A DNA stretch of 64,000 nt from JAFLUQ01 sp964537995 (lineage in GTDB: Bacteria > Bacillota > Clostridia > UMGS1883). The stretch covers positions 30,738 to 94,737 of the forward strand of contig CAZICW010000001.1 of the NCBI GenBank assembly GCA_964537995.1. The letters are read 5' to 3'. This document shows, piece after piece, positions 43,215-50,613 of this stretch (its first letter is position 1; each line of letters starts with the position of its first letter). Made by a program: the position numbers and the translations under genes. The notes below the pieces were generated by a model. The model made no database searches, had not been told where the DNA came from, and worked only from the letters and a program-made list of their open reading frames with translations.

Positions 43215-43718
43215 ATGTTTGAAAGCTCAAAGGAATTTGTTTCACCGAAGGATAAATCGGGCAAAGAAAAATTCATACTTGCGGCGTCGTGTATAATTAT
43301 AATTGCGGTCGTTCTGTTTATCGTAATTAAGGTTTCCTTTATAGGCGCTATACTCGCAATGCTTGTGGTTATACCGTTTTATCTGAACAAAATTTTCACA
43401 AAAGAGGTTTCGTACACCGTTTCCGGTGACAAGCTTACGGTTGAAATTGTTGACTATAAGCAAAAGCGAACCCCCGTTGGCAGTTCCGTATTTTTGGAGG
43501 ATTTGGAGGTTTGCGCCAAGATTGACGATTCGGCGCACAACGACGCGCTGAAGGCTACATATGCGGAAATTGTTGACGGTCGCCGCTCTCCGAAGTCAAA
43601 AACGGCGTACTTTGCGGCGTTTGAGCGCGACGGCAAGCGGACGCTTGTATATTTTGAGCCTGTGGATATGCTCCTTGACGAAATGAAAAGATATGCCGAA
43701 AACAAAATTTTCGAGTAA
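43215..43718 (+). CDS. small membrane protein of unknown function, first gene of the ECF operon
   Basis: I do not recognise the family. The 167-residue protein has two close membrane helices (about 23-41 and 43-57, ILAASCIIIIAVVLFIVIKV and IGAILAMLVVIPFYL) and a cytoplasmic C-terminal domain of about 100 residues with alternating strands (SYTVSGDKLTVEIVDYK, RTLVYFEPVDMLLDEM). It resembles small two-helix proteins with a PH-like tail. GGGAGG precedes the ATG. Its last 26 nt overlap the next gene, so it is likely translated with the operon. Confidence 0.75.
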   Translation: MFESSKEFVSPKDKSGKEKFILAASCIIIIAVVLFIVIKVSFIGAILAMLVVIPFYLNKIFTKEVSYTVSGDKLTVEIVDYKQKRTPVGSSVFLEDLEVCAKIDDSAHNDALKATYAEIVDGRRSPKSKTAYFAAFERDGKRTLVYFEPVDMLLDEMKRYAENKIFE

Positions 43719-45024
43719 AATTTTGGCGCTGCTGTCGGCGGCGCTACTTGCTCTTCCCCTCGTCCCGTCGGCTGAAACGATTGCCCGGTGCAGTCTCGGA
43801 GCCGATCTGCTCTGGAGTGATATTTTCGGGGGCGACTATGCGAATGCGCCTTCGGCTCCGCTGGTTTCGGGCGATTATGTTTATGTGTTTGTGAGAAAGA
43901 CATTGCTTAAGCTCGACCGCTTTACCGGCGAAATTCTGCTGTCAAGCGATGAATCAAGCAGAACCGCCGGATACGGCATAATTTCGCCTACCATGGGCGG
44001 CGGTATGATCTTTATGCCTTTAAACGGGGGCGCCGTTGCGGCTTTTGACAGCGAAACTCTTGAGCTTTTGTGGGAAACCGAAGCCTTCGGCGGTCAGAGT
44101 ATGTCTCCGGTCGTTTACGCCGACGGAAAAATTTTCAGCGGCACTTGGGTTGCCGAGAACAGGGACGGTTGCTTTTATGCCTGTTCAGCGGAAAAAAGCG
44201 GCTGCAAAACGCTCTGGCGGCTTGAGCATAAGGGCGGCTTTTATCGCGTCGGCGCGCTTTACGAGGACGGGAAGCTGATTTTCGGCTCAGACGACGGCGA
44301 GCTTGACGGCATTAACGGCAGCTCAACGCTTTTCACCGTCGATGCCGAAACGGGAGAAATTTATTCCGAAACGGACGGAATCGAGGGAGATATACGCTCC
44401 GGTATCGTGCGCTTTGAGGACGGATATGTGTTTTCCTCAAAGGCGGGATATTTGTACAAAGTGACTGACGAAGGCGTCAGCCGTGCCGATATCGGCGCGG
44501 CCTGCGCGTCCTCTCCCGCGGTATCGGACGGCATTGCCTATGTCGGAACCGCCGACAGCGCAATTACGGCTGTCAGGCTGAGCAATATGGAGGTTGTCCG
44601 CAAAATTTCCGCTCCCGCCTATCCCAACGGAGGAATCACTCTCCGCGGCAACAGAATTTACGCTACCTGCAATGCCGAGCCGGGCGGAGTTTACACCTGT
44701 ACGGTCAGCGACAGCGAAATGACCGCGCTGTTTGAGCCGACGGGGGACGCGGCGCAGTACTGCATCTCTCCCGTAAGCTTTTCCGACGACGGCACGCTGT
44801 ACTATAAAAACGATTCGGGTTACCTTTTTGCGCTGTCGATTTATGCGCAGGTTCGCTTCGATACCGAAAGCGACGAAATATTTTGGCTTATTACGCCCGA
44901 CAGCGAACCTATTCTCAGTCAAATTTATCTGCCCAAGGGCGAAGCTTTAAAAATCAACGGCGGCAGCCGCGTCATGCTTTGGCGAAAATGGCTGGAACCG
45001 CTCTCTGAGGTGATATGTTTATGA
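43693..45024 (+). CDS. secreted PQQ-type beta-propeller repeat protein
   Basis: The 443-residue protein has a signal peptide (about 1-28, ILALLSAALLALPLVPSAE) and six to seven repeats of the propeller pattern, for example SAPLVSGDYVYVFVRKTLLK, GGAVAAFDSETLELLWETEA and SSPAVSDGIAYVGTADSAIT. The C-terminal ~60 residues leave the repeat pattern. There is no lipobox or membrane anchor. It overlaps the genes on both sides and lies in an operon with DUF4430 proteins and an ECF transporter. A ligand-binding or docking role outside the membrane is inferred from this context, not from the domain alone. Confidence 0.82.
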   Translation: MPKTKFSSKILALLSAALLALPLVPSAETIARCSLGADLLWSDIFGGDYANAPSAPLVSGDYVYVFVRKTLLKLDRFTGEILLSSDESSRTAGYGIISPTMGGGMIFMPLNGGAVAAFDSETLELLWETEAFGGQSMSPVVYADGKIFSGTWVAENRDGCFYACSAEKSGCKTLWRLEHKGGFYRVGALYEDGKLIFGSDDGELDGINGSSTLFTVDAETGEIYSETDGIEGDIRSGIVRFEDGYVFSSKAGYLYKVTDEGVSRADIGAACASSPAVSDGIAYVGTADSAITAVRLSNMEVVRKISAPAYPNGGITLRGNRIYATCNAEPGGVYTCTVSDSEMTALFEPTGDAAQYCISPVSFSDDGTLYYKNDSGYLFALSIYAQVRFDTESDEIFWLITPDSEPILSQIYLPKGEALKINGGSRVMLWRKWLEPLSEVICL

Positions 45025-45818
45025 AAAATTTCAAAAAAATCACGGCTGTGCTGCTCTGCTTTGCGCTGCTGTTTTCAACTGCTTTCGCGTCGGATTATAC
45101 TTACGGAGACGGCGACGGATACACGGAAACGGATATTTTGGCGAAATTCGCCAAGCTTATCGACGGCAGCGCGGCAGTCTCGTCCGGCTCCGATTCCGGC
45201 GAGGAGCTGTACGATACCGAGGGCTATGCCTATATATGCGCGGACGCCTTCGTAATCGGCGGCGGCTATATTCTCTATCCGACGAAGGTCAAGCTGCTTA
45301 ACGGCGACACCGCCGCGTCGGTGCTGCTTCGGGCAATGGAGCAGAGCGGCATGACCTGCGAATACAACGGTACCGATCAGGAGGATTTTTATCTCAAAAG
45401 AATTAACGGCGCAAATTTCACGCCGTATATCGAAGCCGGGCTTGAGGAATGGCTCTCCGGCATTGTGAGCTACTTTGAGCCTGACGAATGGTCGGTCGGG
45501 ACGCTCGGCGAATTTGACATAACCAATATGTCCGGCTGGATGTTCTTCCTGAACGGAGAAATGCCCTCCGTCGGAATGTCCGGCTGCGCGGTAAACAGCG
45601 GCGATGTGATTTCCGTACGCTTCTCCCTTGCTTACGGCATGGATTTGGGAGGCGATGTTTTCGGCGACTGCGAGGCTCCTTATGTTGAAAACGTAAATCG
45701 GGACGAGGTGACAAAAGCGATAACGGAGGGGCGTCTCAGCTATTCAAAATACGAAAATATTTTGAATAAGGCAAGTACCACTCAGGAGGAAATAGATGAA
45801 TTGCTGCAAAATATTTAA
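45021..45818 (+). CDS. secreted DUF4430-domain protein (first copy)
   Basis: The 265-residue protein has a signal peptide (residues 1-21, ITAVLLCFALLFSTAFA). The DUF4430 domain (about 75-215) shows its signature in MSGWMFFLNGEMPSVGMSGC followed by VNSGDVISVRFSLAYG. DUF4430 is the fold of the beta domain of human intrinsic factor and transcobalamin. The C-terminal ~45 residues form a charged helix. The ATG at 45021 has GAGGTG 9 nt upstream, better than the ATG at 45015. It overlaps both neighbours. Confidence 0.85.
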   Translation: MKNFKKITAVLLCFALLFSTAFASDYTYGDGDGYTETDILAKFAKLIDGSAAVSSGSDSGEELYDTEGYAYICADAFVIGGGYILYPTKVKLLNGDTAASVLLRAMEQSGMTCEYNGTDQEDFYLKRINGANFTPYIEAGLEEWLSGIVSYFEPDEWSVGTLGEFDITNMSGWMFFLNGEMPSVGMSGCAVNSGDVISVRFSLAYGMDLGGDVFGDCEAPYVENVNRDEVTKAITEGRLSYSKYENILNKASTTQEEIDELLQNI

Positions 45819-47070
45819 GCTGCTTTTCGCAATAATTGTCGCGGCGTCTGTTTTTGAAAGCTCCGTATCGGCTGCCGAGCTTCCTCTCGTCCGAGAAAGC
45901 ATTTACGGAGTGTACGAATACAGCAAGGGCGGGGATGCTAACGCGCTTGATTCGGCTTCTCCCGGGGAAAGCAACAGCGACTGGCTGGCATACGCGATAG
46001 GGAAATACGGCATTCCCGACAATTATGAGGGCTATCTTGAACGGTTGGACTCCTTCGTCAGAGAAAAATACGCCTCCTCCGGCGGTCTGGACAAGGTCAA
46101 GGCTACCGAGTGGCACCGCACGGCTCTGACCGTTAAGTCTCTCGGCGGCGACCCGACAAATTTCGGCGGCGCGGATTTACTGAAGGACGGCGTAACCGAG
46201 CCATTGGTAAGCTTGAGCAAGCAGGGAATCAACGGGCTTATTTGGGCGGCTATTACCGCCGAGGAGTGCGAAGCGGAATTTGCCGGAGAGCTTACGCTTG
46301 AAAGCATTTGCAATGAAATTATCGAAAGCCAAAACAACGACGGCGGCTTTTCAATGGTCAAGGGCGGCGAAAGCGACCCCGACATAACGGCGATGGCGGT
46401 TCGCGCACTGCGGCGCGCCGAGGGCTTTAAATCATACGCCGAGCTTGCGTGCGCCGCTCTTGAGGGTATGAGACTGCCGAGCGGCGGCTATGCTTCGTTC
46501 GGAGTTGAAAACTGCGAAAGCACGGCGCAGGCGATTATGGCGTTCTGCGCAATGGGAAAGCGGCCGGACAACGAGGTTGACGTTTTGCTGACATACCGGA
46601 ACGCCGACGGCGGCTTTGCTCACACATTGGGAGGGGAATCAAATGCCATGGCGTCGGATCAGGCAATGCTGGCGCTTATAGAATACGAAGAATTTATAAA
46701 CGCGAGTAGCGGTGAATCCGAAGCCGTTCCCGCGGTCTTAGGCGAAGCGGCGGAAATTTCCTCCGAAGGAGCGGAGCTTGCGCCCGATGCTCCCGATGAA
46801 GCGGCGAAGGAAGTGCCTGTCTTGCCGGAAAATGCAGTTTCCGATGAGTCCGAGATTGCCGACGAATCCGATATTGCCGGGGAGCCGGAAGCCTCCGAGG
46901 ATAATATCGAAGCTCTTGACGCCGACGAGGAAATACCGGAGTCTTTGCCGGAGGAAACCTCTGCCAAAACCAATCTCAAAACGAAAATTCTGTCGCTTAT
47001 CGGGGCCGCGGCCCTTATAGCGGCGGCATACGCGCTGTCTAAAGGAAAAACAAGGAAGAATAACGAGTGA
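45796..47070 (+). CDS. membrane-anchored alpha/alpha-barrel protein (prenyltransferase/intrinsic-factor-like repeats)
   Basis: The 424-residue protein has a signal peptide (about 1-26), a domain of about 250 residues with repeats typical of the prenyltransferase/terpene-cyclase alpha/alpha fold (SQNNDGGFSMVKGGESDPDI, RLPSGGYASFGVENCESTAQ, RNADGGFAHTLGGESNAMAS), an acidic Pro/Glu-rich stalk (about 300-393) and a C-terminal membrane helix with a KGKTRKNNE tail. The same barrel is the alpha domain of intrinsic factor. The catalytic DxDD of cyclases is absent (DPDI instead), and it is outside the cell, so a binding role is more likely than catalysis. It is framed by two DUF4430 genes. Confidence 0.83.
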   Translation: MNCCKIFKLLFAIIVAASVFESSVSAAELPLVRESIYGVYEYSKGGDANALDSASPGESNSDWLAYAIGKYGIPDNYEGYLERLDSFVREKYASSGGLDKVKATEWHRTALTVKSLGGDPTNFGGADLLKDGVTEPLVSLSKQGINGLIWAAITAEECEAEFAGELTLESICNEIIESQNNDGGFSMVKGGESDPDITAMAVRALRRAEGFKSYAELACAALEGMRLPSGGYASFGVENCESTAQAIMAFCAMGKRPDNEVDVLLTYRNADGGFAHTLGGESNAMASDQAMLALIEYEEFINASSGESEAVPAVLGEAAEISSEGAELAPDAPDEAAKEVPVLPENAVSDESEIADESDIAGEPEASEDNIEALDADEEIPESLPEETSAKTNLKTKILSLIGAAALIAAAYALSKGKTRKNNE

Positions 47071-47594
47071 AAAAAAACATAATTTTCGCCGCCGTCCTCG
47101 CTATGATTGCCGTGGCGGCGGTCTGTTTTTTCAATATAGCTTCGAACGACGAATTTTACGGCGGCGACAGTCCGCTCTGGGAGAGCGGACCCTCCGCCAC
47201 GCTGTCAATCGAATGTACAACCGCGGCGGAAAACCGTAATCTGCTGCCGGAGGAGCTGCAGAGCGAGCGCTATGTCCCCGACGACGGCTATATCCTCGCT
47301 CCCGTAAAGCTTTCCGTCGAGGAAGGCGAAAGCGTGTACAGCCTTTTTGTGCGCGCCGCAAAATATTTCAAAATTCCCTTCGACGCTCAGGGCGCGGAGG
47401 AAAATCCTTTCGGCACGGTCTATATACGCGGAATAAATCAGCTTTACGAGTTTTCCTGCGGTGAGCTGAGCGGTTGGATGTATTCGGTAAACGGAGAATT
47501 TCCGTCGGTCGGATGCAGTGCCTATTATCTCAGCGACGGCGACGTTGTGCGTTTCATGTACACCCTTGACCTCGGAAATGATATAGGAGGCTGA
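47067..47594 (+). CDS. DUF4430-domain protein (second copy), membrane-anchored or secreted
   Basis: The 175-residue protein has an N-terminal hydrophobic helix (about 4-22, IIFAAVLAMIAVAAVCFF) that could be an uncleaved anchor or signal peptide, followed by a short linker and a clear DUF4430 domain (about 75-175): ESVYSLFVRAAKYFKIPF, then GELSGWMYSVNGEFPSVGCS and LSDGDVVRFMYTLDLG. The start is GTG at 47067, which overlaps the previous stop (GTGA) and has AAGGAAG about 9 nt upstream. The next gene, ecfT, begins 5 nt after its stop. Confidence 0.85.
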   Translation: MKKNIIFAAVLAMIAVAAVCFFNIASNDEFYGGDSPLWESGPSATLSIECTTAAENRNLLPEELQSERYVPDDGYILAPVKLSVEEGESVYSLFVRAAKYFKIPFDAQGAEENPFGTVYIRGINQLYEFSCGELSGWMYSVNGEFPSVGCSAYYLSDGDVVRFMYTLDLGNDIGG

Positions 47595-47599
47595 AGCCG

Positions 47600-48478
47600 A
47601 TGAAAAATGCCCATCCCTTGACGGTTTTTGTATGCATAATGGGCGCCGCCGTTCCGGCAGCCCTTATTTCCGACCCGTTTTTTCTGCTTTCCGCGCTTGT
47701 TTTCGGCACGGCGGAAGCAAAATTTTCGGGGGTAAGGCGGATTTGGGCGTATTTTGCGGTAATTCCGCTCGCGGCGGTTATAAATCCTTTTTTCTCCCAT
47801 CGGGGAAATACGGCGCTTTTTTTCATAAACAACAGCGCCGTAACGCTGGAAGCTGTCGCGGCGGGACTGGATACAGGGCTTATGCTGTGCGCGCTGTTAA
47901 TGTGGTTTGCCGCGTACAGCAAAATTATGACGACCGACAAAAACCTTTGGCTGTTCGGGCGCTTCACTCCGCGAATCGGACTGACGCTGACAACGGCAAT
48001 CCGCTTTGTTCCGCTGCTGCTACGTCGCTTCAGAGAAATTTCGGCTTCGCAGCGGGCAATGGGGCTTTATTCCTCCGACGCGCTCCCCGACAGACTGAAA
48101 AGCCGGCTTCTCGCATTTGACGCGGCCTTTTCATGGGCAATAGAAAACGGAGTTACAACGGCAATATCTATGAGAGCAAGGGGCTACGGGCGCGGGAAGC
48201 GCAGCAGCTATTTCCTGTTCCGTTTTTCGGCGGCGGACGCGGCGGCGGCACTGTTTGTGTCGGCTGCGGCGACGGTAACGGTGCTTGCCGGGGACAAGCT
48301 CCGCTTCGCATTTTATCCCGAAATCACAAGGGCGGCGGCGGCAATACTGCCGCGGACGGCGTATATTCTGCTCTGCGCCGTACCGATTACCGCAGAAATC
48401 AAGGAGAGATTGCAGTGGAAATACTCAGCTTCAAAAATTTCGGCTTTACCTACGCCGCTGCCGAACGGCCTGCGCTGA
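47600..48478 (+). CDS. ecfT: ECF transporter transmembrane (T) component
   Basis: The 292-residue protein of the CbiQ/EcfT family has about six membrane helices and a cytoplasmic coupling region. Of the two Ala-Arg-Gly motifs that contact the ATPases, the first is altered (RAMGLYSS, 152-159) and the second is intact (RARGYGRGKR, 192-201). EcfT links the S component to the ATP-driven engine. GGAGG precedes the ATG. The gene overlaps the ATPase gene by 64 nt. Confidence 0.9.
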   Translation: MKNAHPLTVFVCIMGAAVPAALISDPFFLLSALVFGTAEAKFSGVRRIWAYFAVIPLAAVINPFFSHRGNTALFFINNSAVTLEAVAAGLDTGLMLCALLMWFAAYSKIMTTDKNLWLFGRFTPRIGLTLTTAIRFVPLLLRRFREISASQRAMGLYSSDALPDRLKSRLLAFDAAFSWAIENGVTTAISMRARGYGRGKRSSYFLFRFSAADAAAALFVSAAATVTVLAGDKLRFAFYPEITRAAAAILPRTAYILLCAVPITAEIKERLQWKYSASKISALPTPLPNGLR

Positions 48479-50022
48479 AAAACATAAATCTTTCTGTTAA
48501 CGAGGGCGAAATTCTGCTCCTTTACGGCGAAAGCGGCTGCGGGAAAACCACTCTGCTCAGTCTTGTAAAGCGGGAAACCGCGCCCAAGGGCAGTGTCCGC
48601 GGTGAGCTTTGCCGCGGCTTCTCCTCGGACGAGGTCGGCTTCGTTTTTCAAAATCCGGAAACGCAGCTTGTGACGGATAAGGTATGGCATGAGCTGGCGT
48701 TTGCCTGTGAGAACAGGAATTGGAGCAGCGAAAAAATCCGCCGCCGCGTCGGTGAAACGGCGGCTTACTTCGGCCTGCAGCCGATTTTCCGCAACGATAC
48801 CGCGGCTCTCAGCGGCGGTCAAAAGCAGCTTGTCAATCTCGCCGCCGTCACGGTAACCGCTCCGAAGCTTCTTTTGCTTGACGAGCCTACGGCGCAGCTT
48901 GATCCTGTCGCCGCCGAAAATTTTATAAATACGGTGCTTCGTATAAACCGCGAGCTGGGCATAACGATAATTTTATGCGAACACAATCCGGAAAATATAT
49001 TTGCCGCGTCAAGCCGTGTCGCGTACATGGAGGACGGAGAAATCAAGGTCGTGCTTCCTCCGCGTTCGTTCGGCAGGGAGCTTGTCGGGAAGCCTATGTT
49101 TGCGGGGCTGCCGTGCGCGGTCAGGATAGGCGCGGAGCTTATGGAGCAGGGGGAACTTCCGCTGACAACGGCGGAAGCGGCTGAGCTTATCGGTCCGTAC
49201 AAGGGGAACTCCCTTCCCTGCCCGCTTCACAGCGTAAGCCGCGAAACTCTGATGGAACTGAAGAACGTGAGCTTCCGCTACGAACGTGACGGAGCGGAAA
49301 TCCTGCGCGGAGTAAATTTGAAGCTTCACAAGGGTGAAATCCTGTCGGTACTCGGCGGAAACGGAGCCGGAAAAAGCACGCTTCTTTCCGTCATGTGCGG
49401 TCTGCGCCGTCCGATAAGCGGAAAAATCAGCTTTCTGGGGAAGCCCCTTAAAAGCTTCGGCGCCGCGCTGTACAGAAGGAATATAGCCCTTCTCCCGCAG
49501 AATCCGCAGGACTGCTTTATCCGCGACAGCCTCGGCGAGGATTGGGCTTATATGGCGGAGCTGTCGGACTTCGGCGACTTTTCGCCGCTTGCGGAAAGGC
49601 TGGGATTAAGCGGACTTATGGACAGAAATCCCTACGATCTCAGCGGCGGCGAACAGCAAAGGGCGGCTCTGGGGAAAGTGCTTATGCAGCGTCCCAAGCT
49701 TTTGCTGCTGGACGAGCCGTCGAAGGGGCTTGACGCGGTGGGACGGACGGAGCTGGAAAAAATCCTTCGCGAAATTGCCTCGGAAGGCACGGCGCTTGCG
49801 ATTGTCACGCACGACACGGTTTTTGCCGCGGAAATAAGCGACCGCTGCGCCCTGCTCTTTGACGGCGAGCTTATTTCCTGCGCTCCGCCGGAGGAATTTT
49901 TCGGGGAAAATCTGTTTTACACCACTCCCGCGGCGAGAATAAGCCGCGGAATATTCAAAAACGCGGTCACGGCAGAGAGGATTACGGAGCTTTGCAGGCT
50001 CGGTGAAAGGAATGGACAATAA
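48415..50022 (+). CDS. ecfA: ECF transporter ATPase, two ABC domains fused
   Basis: The 535-residue protein contains two complete ATPase domains. The first has Walker A GESGCGKTT (about 38), signature LSGGQKQL and Walker B LLLLDEPTAQLD. The second has Walker A GGNGAGKST (about 314), LSGGEQQRA and LLLLDEPSKGLD. In most ECF systems the two ATPases are separate genes; here one protein can form the pair. The frame is open further upstream, but GTG at 48415 with AAGGAG 8 nt before it gives the standard N-terminus (MEILSFKNFGFTY). Confidence 0.93.
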   Translation: MEILSFKNFGFTYAAAERPALKNINLSVNEGEILLLYGESGCGKTTLLSLVKRETAPKGSVRGELCRGFSSDEVGFVFQNPETQLVTDKVWHELAFACENRNWSSEKIRRRVGETAAYFGLQPIFRNDTAALSGGQKQLVNLAAVTVTAPKLLLLDEPTAQLDPVAAENFINTVLRINRELGITIILCEHNPENIFAASSRVAYMEDGEIKVVLPPRSFGRELVGKPMFAGLPCAVRIGAELMEQGELPLTTAEAAELIGPYKGNSLPCPLHSVSRETLMELKNVSFRYERDGAEILRGVNLKLHKGEILSVLGGNGAGKSTLLSVMCGLRRPISGKISFLGKPLKSFGAALYRRNIALLPQNPQDCFIRDSLGEDWAYMAELSDFGDFSPLAERLGLSGLMDRNPYDLSGGEQQRAALGKVLMQRPKLLLLDEPSKGLDAVGRTELEKILREIASEGTALAIVTHDTVFAAEISDRCALLFDGELISCAPPEEFFGENLFYTTPAARISRGIFKNAVTAERITELCRLGERNGQ

Positions 50023-50611
50023 ATACTTTTTTTTGGCGCTGCTGCTTTCGGCGGCGGTATGCGCGGCTTGGCTTTTCGGGTATGAGCGCAAAAAGGGGTC
50101 AACGCTTGAAACCGTACTGATAGCGGTGCTGGTGGCGTTTGCGTCGCTGGGAAGAGTTGTTTTCGCGGCTCTCCCCCACTTCAAGCCCGTCACGGCAATT
50201 GTTATAATTTCCGGCGCGTCGCTCGGCCCGGGCGCGGGCTTTGTTACCGGCGCCCTGACAGCGGCAGTGTCGAATATGTACTACGGTCAGGGGCCTTGGA
50301 CGCCGTTTCAGATGGCGGCATGGGGGCTTATCGGCGCATTGTCGGGAATAATCGGGAAATATATACGAAAAAGCACGCCTAAGCTCATTGCCTTCGGCGT
50401 ACTCTGCGGTGTACTTTATTCACTTTTGATGGATGTATGCACCGTGCTTATGTCCGGCGAGAGCTTCAGTCCCGCGAGGTACGTTTTTTATGTTTCCGCA
50501 AGTCTTCCCGTCATGGCCGTTTACGCCGTGTCCGACGGGATTTTCCTGTGGCTGCTCGGCAAGCCCATGTGCCGACGCTTGGACAGGATAAGGATAAAAT
50601 ATATTGAATGA
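50003..50611 (+). CDS. ECF transporter substrate-binding (S) component
   Basis: The protein of about 200 residues has six hydrophobic segments and the look of an S component: ASLGRVVFAALPHFKPVTAI, ASLGPGAGFVTGALTAAVSN and GPWTPFQMAAWGLIGALSGI. S components bind the vitamin and set specificity. It resembles the family predicted to carry cobalamin or its precursors (CbrT-like), but I cannot confirm the ligand. The start is ambiguous between GTG 50003 and ATG 50012. It overlaps the ATPase gene and ends the operon 2 nt from the convergent comM. Confidence 0.85.
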   Translation: MKGMDNKYFFLALLLSAAVCAAWLFGYERKKGSTLETVLIAVLVAFASLGRVVFAALPHFKPVTAIVIISGASLGPGAGFVTGALTAAVSNMYYGQGPWTPFQMAAWGLIGALSGIIGKYIRKSTPKLIAFGVLCGVLYSLLMDVCTVLMSGESFSPARYVFYVSASLPVMAVYAVSDGIFLWLLGKPMCRRLDRIRIKYIE

Positions 50612-50613
50612 TT

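Noticed and set aside
45796..47070. Barrel gene as a terpene cyclase or prenyltransferase enzyme
   Set aside because: It has a signal peptide and membrane anchor, lies outside the cell, and lacks the DxDD catalytic motif (DPDI instead). Binding role preferred.
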